Virus record (IMG/VR): IMGVR_UViG_3300021961_000563
Coordinates: 1 to 25,914 of that record
Length of the DNA stretch: 25,914 nt
DNA from: a virus
Reading direction: 5' to 3' (one strand)
Both the position numbers and the translations under genes were made by a program. This document shows, in pieces, positions 1 to 8,627 of this stretch. The notes beneath the pieces were generated by a model that searched no databases, was not told the DNA's origin, and was given only the letters and a program-made list of their open reading frames with translations. The number at the start of each line of letters is the position of its first letter. The stretch's first letter is position 1.

Positions 1-1309
1 TTGGAGATAAAGTTGTACCTAAATCTATTACATTTGTAATCTTATAATTACCAAATAATGCTGTTCCAGTTGGATGTATATACGACTTTATTAAATCTTT
101 ATAACTAGAAAGCAGTTCGTCAATTCTGATTTCATACGAATAAGCTTGATAATATCTACTATCCTGAATAAAGATAGCATCTGAAATAAACCCATCGTTT
201 TTGGAATAGTATCCTGGATATGTGTTAACTGCTCCAGTATAAAACTTTAAAGTTGCAATATTATTAGTATCAGAAATAAATGTATACGAATCTGTAAATC
301 CACCTAAAACTGTTCCTGAATATAATGCATCTGAATAATCTGTTTCCCAATAGTTTGGATTAATAATATATCCAGCTTCAGAAACTCCTTGAGTATACGT
401 ATTACTTGGAACATTAAATTGTTCAACACCATTTCGAGATACTGAAATTGGAGAAGGATCGATAAACGATGCTAAAGTTGGATTTAAGTTTACGGTAAAG
501 TTACGTACGTACCCATATCCGAAAGCAATAATTTTATATTTTTGTATTGCGCCAGAAGAAGAAACTTGTGTTATTTTAAGTTTAGCTCCTGAACTCTCTG
601 ATGAGTTTATATCAAAAATTTGACCAACGGTAAAGTTTGCTCCCGCATTTAATATTTCAGAACGAACAATAGTTCCCAATAAAGTACCAACAAACGTAGT
701 AGAGTATTTTAAGGTATCTCCTATTGAAACAGTGCCTGTATATCTTTGTACAAAAACTTCATAAATTCCAATATTTGTTTCTACAACTCGTTCAACAAAG
801 GTTGTTACGATTAGTAATCCATCAGAATTATAAACATCAACCATCTTACCAACTAAGCTAAAAGGATCGCCTGTAGTTAAACTAATATAAAAAGAAAGAT
901 CTTGTTGCCACTTTCCATCTGAAACTCGTAAAATTGATTCAGAAGGATAATAAATTTCTACCTCTTTACCATATAAAGCTCTAAACAAAAACTTATATGC
1001 AGCTTCACTACCTTTAGCAGAAAAGTACTGCTTGGCTTTTCTTATGATGGTTTCTTTTTCATTTAGATTAACATAGTTTGGAAAAGACTGTTCAGCAAGT
1101 ACATTTAACTCGTTTTTAAATTGCTGAATAAAACTATCAACAGTTTCATCTAAATTTCTATAATCTTCAATGTTTCTACCATTATAATTGGCGTCCAAAT
1201 ATGCATAGTAAGCTTCAACGAATGAAACAAATGAAGGGTATTCATCCCGAATAAACTCAGGAAGTTGCCTTGCTACAATCGTCGATATATTTGGTTTAAT
1301 TGTCGCCAT
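1..1309 (-). CDS. Baseplate wedge / virion structural protein at the gp7 position (partial, 3' end outside window)
   Basis: The frame is open from an ATG at 1309 to the window edge, giving about 436 residues with no stop, so the C-terminus is missing. The start overlaps the gp6 stop codon as TAATG, indicating translational coupling. The N-terminus (MATIKPNISTIVARQLPEFI, then a Tyr-rich VEAYYAYL segment) matches what I recall of a virion protein family found just after gp6 in marine T4-like phages. The rest is beta-rich with many Thr, Ser, Tyr and Asn. In T4 the gene after 6 is 7, a wedge protein of over 1000 residues, so position suggests a gp7-like role in the baseplate wedge. I see no motif that proves it; a different wedge or virion protein is possible. 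The coding region is certain, the name is an inference from synteny. Confidence 0.72.
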   Translation of the reverse strand, partial: MATIKPNISTIVARQLPEFIRDEYPSFVSFVEAYYAYLDANYNGRNIEDYRNLDETVDSFIQQFKNELNVLAEQSFPNYVNLNEKETIIRKAKQYFSAKGSEAAYKFLFRALYGKEVEIYYPSESILRVSDGKWQQDLSFYISLTTGDPFSLVGKMVDVYNSDGLLIVTTFVERVVETNIGIYEVFVQRYTGTVSIGDTLKYSTTFVGTLLGTIVRSEILNAGANFTVGQIFDINSSESSGAKLKITQVSSSGAIQKYKIIAFGYGYVRNFTVNLNPTLASFIDPSPISVSRNGVEQFNVPSNTYTQGVSEAGYIINPNYWETDYSDALYSGTVLGGFTDSYTFISDTNNIATLKFYTGAVNTYPGYYSKNDGFISDAIFIQDSRYYQAYSYEIRIDELLSSYKDLIKSYIHPTGTALFGNYKITNVIDLGTTLSP

Positions 1310-3144
1310 TATGATCTACTGGTTGTAAACGTGTAGTTTGTTCCGCCGCCTGTATTACCAAGCGAGAAGGAGTCAGTAATTACACTGACTGTTATCTCGT
1401 CATTTAATATAACTGAGATTTGATTGCGAGCAGTTACAACATCGTAAGAAGAAGGTTTAATAAAGAACTTAAACTCAGTAACTCCAATTCCAAGAGTAGT
1501 AATGTTTAATGTTGGAACATTAATTGTTCCTGTTGAGTAAGTAACAGTTCCTATATTGTTATTAACATAATTTCTTTCTGTTGCGCTTACTAGATAATAT
1601 AATCTTAAATTTCCCTTACCGTCATCATCAATATAGTATTCATTATCTGCATCTCCATGCATATAAAACGGAGTTGTAGTAATACTATCTTCTGGTTGTC
1701 CAGAACTGTATATTGGGTTAATAATGTTAAACTTGTACTGTGAATCTACGCCATAAACTGGAGAAATTGGTTTGTGAAGAGTTACTTTTGTAATATTGCT
1801 TACTATTCCTGGATCGCTTGCATCTATTAGTCTGCTTAGTTTTGAAATTCTAAATACACTATCAAATTTTTCTAAATCTGTAGTATTATAATCTTGTATA
1901 ACTCCTTCTACAATAGCCTTAATATCTGCAGCTGAGCGAGTAGTTAATCTTGGGTTATAGTAAACTGCTGAGTTTACAGCTACGTGAATATACTCTGGGT
2001 CAATAATTTCTGGAGTAATAGAAACAACATTTCTTGGTTTTAGTACCTCAGTAATTATTTGAGACTTTTGTACTGCGGTAAGTGCAGTAGCTCCTACTGG
2101 TTTAATCGAACAGTATACCTTACCATAAACTGGAGGATCATTATCTTCTCCTCCCCAAACACTAACAGCTTCAACATTAGAAACTTCTTCAGTAATTAAA
2201 CTCTTATAATCTTCACTAGTAACTCCTCTGTTTTGTGTTGAGTAATGTCGAGGAGCATTAAATCGAACACTTTCTATGTCTTCAATATCTGTTCCACCCG
2301 AAGCCGCAGAAACAGTACTAGCTGTTACAGTTCCACCGATTAGAGAAGCACCAGTATATGTAAATAATTTTGCGCTATTAGCTGCATCTTTATTTGTTAC
2401 AATATAATTTAAAGTTATCACATTACCATTTGATAGTGCTTTACCAATAGTTCCGTCACCGAAAACTACTTCATATAATTCATTTTCTATTTCTTTTACA
2501 AAATAAACTTCGCTGGTTGATGTTAGACCTAATATATTACTACCTTCGCTGTATGTTCTATATAAACCTGTAGCTGCTGATTCTTGAACTTGAACAGTTA
2601 GTGTTGCTAAATCAGCTCCTGCGTTTGGTATAATATATCTTTGTCCTGCCGCAGCAGTATATTTAAAAGAAAGTTGTGTGCCTTCTCTAATATTTACATT
2701 TTGGAAAAGATATTGAGATCCATCCAAATATGTTGTATAGTCCTCAATAGTATAAAAAGTGTAGGACTGTCCAGATATAGTAGTAGTAAAGGTGGAATAT
2801 TTTGGAAGATTTAATGTTGCAGGTGTAGAAGAGGTAGAAGTAACTCTAACGTCTACAACAGCTCTTGGTGCAGTGGCAGAGCGAGGAGTATACCCCAAAG
2901 ATTTTGCAATAGAAACTACATTACTTCGTTTAGAAGCTGAATCTAAAAAAGACTCATTAACAGCTAAGTTAGTATATAGAGCATTATAATGTGTATTATA
3001 TGCTAATACGTCTAATAATACTGATAGTCCTGATCCCTCAAAGTTATAATCAGAAAATTCAGATTGCCCTTCCATAAATGATTTTAGATTACCTCTAATA
3101 TCATCGAAACTTAAATCAGCGACATTTATTCTTTTATTAGCCAT
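1309..3144 (-). CDS. 6: Baseplate wedge protein gp6 (baseplate J family)
   Basis: 611 residues, close to T4 gp6 (660). The N-terminal segment carries the features I recognise from gp6: FEGSGLSVLLDVLAYNTHYN near residue 36, followed by NESFLDSASKRSNVVSIAKSLGYTPRSATAPRA (listed here as a region, residues 63-95), which is the most conserved block of this family. A central Gly-rich stretch (SAASGGTDIEDIESVRFNAP) and the RHYSTQNRGVTSEDYKSLI block near residue 300 are typical of baseplate J-like proteins. gp6 dimers form the inner ring of the wedge and join neighbouring wedges. The start overlaps the gp25 stop (TAATG) and the stop overlaps the next start in the same way, so 25-6-7-like are one coupled unit. 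No oddity is seen. Confidence 0.93.
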   Translation of the reverse strand: MANKRINVADLSFDDIRGNLKSFMEGQSEFSDYNFEGSGLSVLLDVLAYNTHYNALYTNLAVNESFLDSASKRSNVVSIAKSLGYTPRSATAPRAVVDVRVTSTSSTPATLNLPKYSTFTTTISGQSYTFYTIEDYTTYLDGSQYLFQNVNIREGTQLSFKYTAAAGQRYIIPNAGADLATLTVQVQESAATGLYRTYSEGSNILGLTSTSEVYFVKEIENELYEVVFGDGTIGKALSNGNVITLNYIVTNKDAANSAKLFTYTGASLIGGTVTASTVSAASGGTDIEDIESVRFNAPRHYSTQNRGVTSEDYKSLITEEVSNVEAVSVWGGEDNDPPVYGKVYCSIKPVGATALTAVQKSQIITEVLKPRNVVSITPEIIDPEYIHVAVNSAVYYNPRLTTRSAADIKAIVEGVIQDYNTTDLEKFDSVFRISKLSRLIDASDPGIVSNITKVTLHKPISPVYGVDSQYKFNIINPIYSSGQPEDSITTTPFYMHGDADNEYYIDDDGKGNLRLYYLVSATERNYVNNNIGTVTYSTGTINVPTLNITTLGIGVTEFKFFIKPSSYDVVTARNQISVILNDEITVSVITDSFSLGNTGGGTNYTFTTSRS

Positions 3145-3536
3145 TAACGTGTTCTCTTAAGAGTAAAAGTTATAGTTACTGGTGATTCTGTATTAATTAC
3201 TTTAAATACGATATAGATATTATACTCATTCCCATCAATATTTGGTGTAACTGTTACAGAAATTAATTGAGCTCTTGGTTCAAAGTTAGCTATTACGTTT
3301 TCTATAGATCTTTGAATCATAATAGTTGTTTGAGGTCCAGCAGGCTCAAACAACGAAGCTAAAACCTGAGATCCTACTTCACTATGAAAAGGTCGCTCGT
3401 AGTTTTGCGTTAGTATTAAATTACGTACAGATTGCTTAATCGCTGCTTCATCATACTTTATAGCTACGTCTCCCGTAACTGGATGAGCAGTAAAATTAAG
3501 GTCTATATCTTTAAAAGTTCTAGTGTTGCGTGCCAT
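3144..3536 (-). CDS. 25: Baseplate wedge protein gp25 (gpW/gp25 family)
   Basis: 130 residues, against 132 in T4. The N-terminus MARNTRTFKDIDLNFTAHPV is the standard opening of marine T4-like gp25. The middle holds IKQSVRNLILTQNYERPFHS, ending in the ERPF motif of the gpW/gp25 family, followed by a Gly-rich turn and LFEPAGP. This small sheath-initiator-like wedge subunit links the wedge to the sheath and is conserved in contractile tails and type VI secretion systems (TssE). There is no Shine-Dalgarno before the ATG; instead a perfect late promoter box TATAAATA ends 5 nt upstream, so its mRNA may have almost no leader. The gene overlaps gp6 by 1 nt. Confidence 0.94.
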   Translation of the reverse strand: MARNTRTFKDIDLNFTAHPVTGDVAIKYDEAAIKQSVRNLILTQNYERPFHSEVGSQVLASLFEPAGPQTTIMIQRSIENVIANFEPRAQLISVTVTPNIDGNEYNIYIVFKVINTESPVTITFTLKRTR

Positions 3537-3541
3537 TTAGT

Positions 3542-3549
3542 TATTTATA
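3542..3549 (-). promoter_or_regulatory. T4-type late promoter box TATAAATA before gp25
   Basis: The + strand reads TATTTATA, so the minus strand has an exact T4 late box TATAAATA. It ends 5 nt before the gp25 ATG (TATAAATAACTAAATG). In T4 the start of transcription lies about 6-7 nt after the box, which here falls at the start codon. gp33, the co-activator that such promoters need, is encoded in this window. Confidence 0.65.
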
Positions 3550-3550
3550 T

Positions 3551-3853
3551 CTATTCTATGAAACTATTGGGAGAACCCTGCCCACAAGCATCTCCACAAA
3601 CAATATCGTCTCCAATTCTAGCAGCTAGATTTCCTTCTATATAAGTCTTTCTAGCTCCGCTAGATGGAGATCTTTCTTCCTCTGAATGTGTTACTAAGCC
3701 ACAAGTATGGGCTACATACTGACATTCTGAATTTATTACTCCAGCTAATTTACCATTAAAATATGTCTTTTGCACAGGAGTAGACTCTAAAAGAGTTGGC
3801 GAGTAACACCCATGTCCTGTTGAAGTATCTCCTATTCGTATAACTGCTGGCAT
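3551..3853 (-). CDS. PAAR-repeat tail tip protein (T4 gp5.4 position)
   Basis: 100 residues, the usual size of a stand-alone PAAR protein. It begins MPAVIRIGDTSTGHGCYSPT and contains a second half with ARIGDDIVCGDACGQGS, the repeated pattern of a small cone built from turns with His and Cys metal ligands (visible: H14, C16, then C and H pairs in the middle, and Cys in VCGDACG). PAAR proteins cap the gp5 beta-helix spike and form its sharp tip. The gene lies two genes after gp5, where T4 has gene 5.4. No Shine-Dalgarno is seen; a CCTAAATA box ends 5 nt before the ATG and a second box (CATAAATA) lies 20 nt further upstream. Confidence 0.85.
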   Translation of the reverse strand: MPAVIRIGDTSTGHGCYSPTLLESTPVQKTYFNGKLAGVINSECQYVAHTCGLVTHSEEERSPSSGARKTYIEGNLAARIGDDIVCGDACGQGSPNSFIE

Positions 3854-3858
3854 AGTTT

Positions 3859-3866
3859 TATTTAGG
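3859..3866 (-). promoter_or_regulatory. Late promoter-like box CCTAAATA before the PAAR gene
   Basis: The minus strand reads CCTAAATAAAACTATG, with the box ending 5 nt before the PAAR start codon. A related CATAAATA lies at 3879-3886. The variant CCTAAATA recurs upstream of three other genes or gaps in this window (9863, 20748, 24089), which supports a real phage signal. Inference from pattern only. Confidence 0.5.
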
Positions 3867-3948
3867 TTTATACAAACATATTTATGTAAAATACAAGACT
3901 ATTTTAACAAAGTCTCAAGTGAAGTTTTTATCTGTTTAATATCGTTTT

Positions 3949-4380
3949 TTATAGAATCAATTTAACATACGATTTCAATAAAAATTTTCCAGTATCCCAA
4001 TCATTATTAATAGTTATTGTATATGTTTTAGATTGTCCATCTGCAGTAGCCAAATAACTATATGTTCTGCTGGTTGCAGAATCTGGAATATAATAAATCA
4101 TTTCACTTAACTTGTCTAAATCTATATCGCTAAAACTAGTAACATCTACAAAAGTATCATTTATGGTTCTATATTGTATAGTGTCTGTAAATACATTATC
4201 ATAATATCCTGTTATGGTAGCTGGATCATCATTCGACAAAGTCAACGTAGTAGGATCTGTTTGCTGTGGTGTTAATGTAACTGTATAACTAGTGCCACCA
4301 TCGGTATAAGTTATAGTCTCAGAAACATCTGACAACTCATTATAAGTTCCTAAATTTGTGTCTGTCGGTGACCAAGCCAT
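3949..4380 (-). CDS. Hypothetical tail-associated protein between gp5 and PAAR
   Basis: 143 residues, not recognised. It is rich in Thr, Ser, Tyr and Asp with short alternating beta-type segments (VTLTPQQTDPTTLTLSNDDP; SATSRTYSYLATADGQSKTY) and ends in a basic, hydrophobic tail (FLLKSYVKLIL). There is no signal peptide or membrane segment. It starts directly after the gp5 stop (1 nt gap) and is followed by a gap of about 95 nt before PAAR, so it is probably translated with gp5. T4 carries small genes 5.1-5.3 here, but I see no clear likeness. The all-beta composition and position fit a minor spike or baseplate protein; this is inference. Confidence 0.75.
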   Translation of the reverse strand: MAWSPTDTNLGTYNELSDVSETITYTDGGTSYTVTLTPQQTDPTTLTLSNDDPATITGYYDNVFTDTIQYRTINDTFVDVTSFSDIDLDKLSEMIYYIPDSATSRTYSYLATADGQSKTYTITINNDWDTGKFLLKSYVKLIL

Positions 4381-4381
4381 A

Positions 4382-6823
4382 TTATGTTATCAAAGTAAAT
4401 GTTCCAAAATCTGACACTCGACTATGGTCTCTCATAGTAAAGTGCTGTTTTCTTATTCCTTTGGTAATAAAAGATATGTGAATCCAAACAGTAGTCGGTC
4501 CAGAATATTCTAACAATAATTGATCGTAAGGAACTAACTGTTGTATTTCTTGAATTGCTTCGTAGTGTTCTGTCCTACTAAATCCTCCTAAAACAATATC
4601 AGCTGCCTGTCCTTTATAATGTTGAGAAACTTTAGAGGAAGCTGAAACGTCTCCAGGTTTTCTAAATGCATTGGTAATAATCATATTTGGCCAACGTTCT
4701 TTTATAGGATCTAATACGTTTACGCATAAATTTCTAAGGTTACAAACAATATCTTGTGGAGTAAGTCCAAATTGATTACATGGTTTTCTAGTCCAATTTG
4801 AAGTTACTTGCCCAAGATTAAAATATTTTGACAGAACTAAAGAAGAACTAAACTTGCTAGTATCCATATTTCGGATAAAATCACAATCTGTTTCCTCTGG
4901 TACTAGATTATTTTCTATTGGACCAGTTGAAGAAACTATTTCTCCAGAATTTAATTCATCAGAAGCTATATTTCCACGCTCGAGCTGTCTTGCTATGAAG
5001 CTAGATGGATCTCCTTCTTCTGGAGTTTCATATGTTTGCGATGTAGAAAGTGAACGATTAACTGTTGTCAACTTACTAAAAGTTTTTTCAGTTATTTCTT
5101 TAACAGCTTGAGGAGCTGACAATCCACTAGAAGCAGCACCAGTACCAAAATCTCCACGAACATAATCTACTGCAAAATTTCCTCCTGCTTTAATGTCAAT
5201 ATTTCCAGTAGTTTCCATTTTAATAGAAGCAGCTCTTAATGCATATTCTCCACCAACTGACATCTTAGCGTTACCACTAACATTAACTGTAGCATTGTTG
5301 TAAATGTTTATAGTAGTTGCACCATCAACTTCTAAATCTAACGCATTTTTAACTTTAACCTTTTGTGAACCTTCAATCGTAACATACTGAGATCCTATAA
5401 TATGGACGTATCCATTACGTTCTAATATCTCATAGCCATCACCTACTATACGATTTACTCTAGTTCCATTTGCATCTATTTCACTAAAAGTTCCTGATTT
5501 GTGATGTAAATTTATTCTTTCTGAATTTGGAGTATCATCAAACTCAAATATATGGCCAGATTCGCTACAATAAACATGGTTAAATGGATACTGAGCATTA
5601 TATGGATTTGGAGATTGATCCCAAGTTTCTGTAGAATTTGCTATCTCAACAGATTTATCTCTAGAAGCATCTTTTTTAAATACAATTGTATTGGTGATGT
5701 CTTCGTTTCTAGCTAATTTGTGCGTATCAGGCTCATTTGTATATAATGGATATTTACCTGTAGGATCTCTAAATCCATATTGCGAGGAAGAACCTTGATT
5801 TGATAATCCAGTTGATCTTTCAATGGTATTGCCTTTGGAATCAGTATAAGATTGTCCAACAGGAACTTGCTCTTGTGCTACTGGTGTTAATCCACCAGCT
5901 ATATTTGGTATTCCATCACTTAAAAACAGAGCTCGTTCAGCATTCCTTCTAGTTACTAATCCTTTTAAAACTTTTCCTCCAGCCTTTACCCAATCATTAA
6001 ATCTTGCTGCAGCATTTTCATAATTGCCTGCATTTAATTCTGATAAGAGAGTTGAGTTTTTAAGATTACCGTTACCAAGATTATAAGCAAAACAGCAAAG
6101 CGCATCTACCATAGATTGTGATACAAGAGCTTTTACATCTCTTTTTACTCCTGGCAAAAACTGTTTTTTTAAATCTTCTAAAAGATATTTTTCAGCTTCT
6201 TCTTTTGTAATTCTTCTGTTTGCTTGAACAGCAACACCATTTATGCGTGTAGTTCCATAACCTACTGTCCAAACTCCAACTGAATCTTGATATGCTTCTA
6301 ATTCTAATCCTTCGAATTGTTTTATTAGAGCTATACCCTTAGAACTAACTTCTGAAAAGTCTCTAACTGGTCTTAAACCAGAATAATCTGGTGTGGTAGA
6401 TTGTTCTTGTGGTTCTCCAACATCGCCTGATGATAAAATAGTTCCGCTTGCATCGGTTGTAACTTGAGTTCCGTTTTTAGCAACTCCATAATCGTCTTTC
6501 AACAATAAGCTAAGATCATCTTCATCAATCGATCCAAACTCTTGTGGAATTCCACCCACTGTTCCGAGAATAACAGGTTGTTGGTTATCTGGATAATCTC
6601 TAAAATAAATTACTACCCATGTTCCTTCAACTGGTCCAGTTGGACTAAATCCTATTCCACTAATCGCAGCAGAATTTAATGGTTGCATTGGATGTGCCCA
6701 TGGCAAATCTTCTGTTGGTAAGTCTGCTTTTAAGTGCGTGTGAACACCAACAACTCTAACTTGACATCTGCCAAGTTTAAGTGGATCCATTCTGTTTTCA
6801 ACACAACCTGTATATAATTGCAT
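4382..6823 (-). CDS. 5: Baseplate hub / cell-puncturing protein gp5 with lysozyme and M15-type peptidase domains
   Basis: 813 residues, longer than T4 gp5 (575). Domains in order: an N-terminal OB-fold (about 1-95); a T4-type lysozyme (about 155-301), where E171, D180 and T186 keep exactly the spacing of the T4 lysozyme catalytic E11, D20 and T26; a linker; a beta-helix needle (about 415-555) with short alternating repeats such as YVTIEGSQKVKVKNALDLEV; a low-complexity linker; and a C-terminal domain (about 690-790) like zinc peptidases of the M15 type, with SQHYKGQAADI giving H735 and D742, and WIHISF giving H782. The needle pierces the outer membrane and the enzymes open peptidoglycan during entry. 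The extra peptidase domain is absent from T4 gp5. It follows the gp27-like hub gene, its expected partner. Confidence 0.92.
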   Translation of the reverse strand: MQLYTGCVENRMDPLKLGRCQVRVVGVHTHLKADLPTEDLPWAHPMQPLNSAAISGIGFSPTGPVEGTWVVIYFRDYPDNQQPVILGTVGGIPQEFGSIDEDDLSLLLKDDYGVAKNGTQVTTDASGTILSSGDVGEPQEQSTTPDYSGLRPVRDFSEVSSKGIALIKQFEGLELEAYQDSVGVWTVGYGTTRINGVAVQANRRITKEEAEKYLLEDLKKQFLPGVKRDVKALVSQSMVDALCCFAYNLGNGNLKNSTLLSELNAGNYENAAARFNDWVKAGGKVLKGLVTRRNAERALFLSDGIPNIAGGLTPVAQEQVPVGQSYTDSKGNTIERSTGLSNQGSSSQYGFRDPTGKYPLYTNEPDTHKLARNEDITNTIVFKKDASRDKSVEIANSTETWDQSPNPYNAQYPFNHVYCSESGHIFEFDDTPNSERINLHHKSGTFSEIDANGTRVNRIVGDGYEILERNGYVHIIGSQYVTIEGSQKVKVKNALDLEVDGATTINIYNNATVNVSGNAKMSVGGEYALRAASIKMETTGNIDIKAGGNFAVDYVRGDFGTGAASSGLSAPQAVKEITEKTFSKLTTVNRSLSTSQTYETPEEGDPSSFIARQLERGNIASDELNSGEIVSSTGPIENNLVPEETDCDFIRNMDTSKFSSSLVLSKYFNLGQVTSNWTRKPCNQFGLTPQDIVCNLRNLCVNVLDPIKERWPNMIITNAFRKPGDVSASSKVSQHYKGQAADIVLGGFSRTEHYEAIQEIQQLVPYDQLLLEYSGPTTVWIHISFITKGIRKQHFTMRDHSRVSDFGTFTLIT

Positions 6824-6828
6824 AATCT

Positions 6829-8115
6829 CTACCTATTCTTATCCATAACTAATGAATCTTTAATTAACTCCATATAACAAGTATGGGTATCTCTTCCAAT
6901 GTAATGGTTTATTGCTGATGTTACATATTTTCCTGAGAAGAGATTATCTATGGTATCAGTTTCTCCTTTAGAAACTGGACTCATCTTGTATAACTTAAGA
7001 TTAACAGTTCTTCCTACAGTATAATCTATTCTTCCAGGAACGGTAATGTTTATTTTTTGATTTTCTGCTTGCTGTAGCAAAGAATTTCTTCTTTGTATTG
7101 TTCCTGTGCCAGAGGAATCGAAAACACCAGTAAAATTATTTTTAGAAGAAGGTTTTACAAAAATCTTAGAGCCAGCTCTGTGTATATAATCTTTAGAAAT
7201 TGGAGAATTTTGGTTCAAATGTCCCTCTTTCTCAAAATCATTTTCTGAGAAATAGTTTTTATTGATATATTTTTTTGTAACTAGATCGTGAGTTATCATT
7301 TGAGAAGAATATTTTCCCAATTTAATATCATCAATATAATCAAAAATTTCTGGTATAGAAATTTCTTCTACTCGTTTGTAATCTTCATTTATATCCTTCA
7401 CAGCTTGCCCCATATTAATAGCTCTCACATAATTATCTGCTACAAAATCTTGTATTTGTGGTTCTCCATATATAGACTCTAATGTTCTAAAATTTAATCC
7501 ATCTCTATTTTGATAGAATAAAAATGAAGAAACTGAATTTATATTCATAGATTTTGAAACTGCATAATTTATTGCTTGGGTAGGATTCCAGTAGTTGGAT
7601 ACAAATTTGAAGGAATTAGAACTTTCCTCAAGCACCAATTTCTTTTTGGAATTTAATCCTCTAGTAGAACTAACTATTTCTGAAACAATATCAGATCCAC
7701 GACCAGAAAAAGCTTTAGTTATTCTTGTATTTAAATCAATTATGGCTTCTACACTTATAAAGTGTAATCGGTATGTTATTTTTTTATCTCCAAGTTTTTC
7801 TCTATTTGAAGATTTGTATATGTAAAAGGTATCTTCAATAATTCCAGTTTTTGTATTTTTCTGTTGATCAAATGTTGGAGTGTTTATCTTTATATTTACA
7901 AACTCTTCTCCAGTTAGTGGAAATAAATTCATTAAATCCAAAGTATCACTAACAATCAAAACTCCTGTTGTAAATGGAGAAAAAAGATCTTCATATACTT
8001 CTATGGCTATACACTGACCAGTTATGTCTTGACCAAATCCTGATGTGTTAACTATCTCTACCTTTTGAATAGTTACATCACCAGCCTGTCGTATTTCATT
8101 ATTGGATGAAGCCAT
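6829..8115 (-). CDS. Baseplate hub protein, gp27-like
   Basis: 428 residues, close to T4 gp27 (391). It lies directly upstream of gp5 and overlaps the gp53 stop by 1 nt (TAATG). Its N-terminus (residues 12-50, QAGDVTIQKVEIVNTSGFGQ then AIEVYEDLFSPFTTG) and the later SGRGSDIVSEIVSS and NYWNPTQAINYAVSKSM segments are those I associate with the hub protein of marine T4-like phages, which binds gp5 as gp27 does. The C-terminus has a small barrel-like part (INITVPGRIDYTVGRTVNLK). The hub forms the ring that connects the tail tube to the spike. Name from position and remembered family likeness; a gp27 identity was not tested by structure. Confidence 0.68.
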   Translation of the reverse strand: MASSNNEIRQAGDVTIQKVEIVNTSGFGQDITGQCIAIEVYEDLFSPFTTGVLIVSDTLDLMNLFPLTGEEFVNIKINTPTFDQQKNTKTGIIEDTFYIYKSSNREKLGDKKITYRLHFISVEAIIDLNTRITKAFSGRGSDIVSEIVSSTRGLNSKKKLVLEESSNSFKFVSNYWNPTQAINYAVSKSMNINSVSSFLFYQNRDGLNFRTLESIYGEPQIQDFVADNYVRAINMGQAVKDINEDYKRVEEISIPEIFDYIDDIKLGKYSSQMITHDLVTKKYINKNYFSENDFEKEGHLNQNSPISKDYIHRAGSKIFVKPSSKNNFTGVFDSSGTGTIQRRNSLLQQAENQKINITVPGRIDYTVGRTVNLKLYKMSPVSKGETDTIDNLFSGKYVTSAINHYIGRDTHTCYMELIKDSLVMDKNR

Positions 8116-8615
8116 TACATTATTTCTTCAAAAGACTTTAAGATATTTTGTAAAAATTTACTTGAAATTAATTTTATTCTTCTTTTCGATTCATTTTGAG
8201 AATCTTCATAGGAATAGTTTGAAACTGAGGTTGCCTCAGCGTTGTCAGAATCAACTTCAAATCCATTAGAATCAATGTAGTGATGTGTAGCATATTCATT
8301 TCCAGAGCCATATTTTTGCGTTACATATCTGTCTAATTCTGGTTGTGCCATAGGATAATCATTTATCCAATCATATCTTAAGTTACACAACATCACCACC
8401 CAATGATATTCTGCAGATCCATAAACTTTCTCAGCAATTATTTCTGGAGTGTCTCCATATCTCATATCATACTCATCATACAATGTTATGTTTGAAAGAA
8501 TTTCATTTCGCAATCTTACATTTTTAGTAATGTCTGCTACTAATGTTAATGTTCTTTCTCCATTTCCATCAATATCAAAATCATATATAAAATTATTAAA
8601 CTTTTGAAAATACAT
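8115..8615 (-). CDS. 53: Baseplate wedge protein gp53
   Basis: 166 residues, against 196 in T4. Recognisable blocks are the short N-terminus (MYFQKFNNFIYDFD), DITKNVRLRNEIL, the DMRYGDTPEIIAEKVYGSAE segment and YHWVVMLCN, which together mark gp53-family wedge proteins (a LysM-like fold region). It stabilises the wedge and is needed for wedges to join around the hub. A Shine-Dalgarno AGGATATAAC precedes the ATG. The next gene starts on its stop codon. Order 48-53-hub-5 is close to the T4 order 53-5. Confidence 0.9.
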   Translation of the reverse strand: MYFQKFNNFIYDFDIDGNGERTLTLVADITKNVRLRNEILSNITLYDEYDMRYGDTPEIIAEKVYGSAEYHWVVMLCNLRYDWINDYPMAQPELDRYVTQKYGSGNEYATHHYIDSNGFEVDSDNAEATSVSNYSYEDSQNESKRRIKLISSKFLQNILKSFEEIM

Positions 8616-8627
8616 GTTATATCCTAA

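Noticed and set aside
3891-3920. Weak inverted repeat AGACT...AGTCT in the gap before the PAAR gene
   Set aside because: Only 5 bp with a 10-nt loop and no T-tract; not enough for a terminator.
4854-5111. 85-residue plus-strand frame inside gp5, and similar short plus-strand frames elsewhere in the left arm
   Set aside because: All oppose real structural genes, with no ribosome sites, motifs or packing into operons. Shadows of the real frame.
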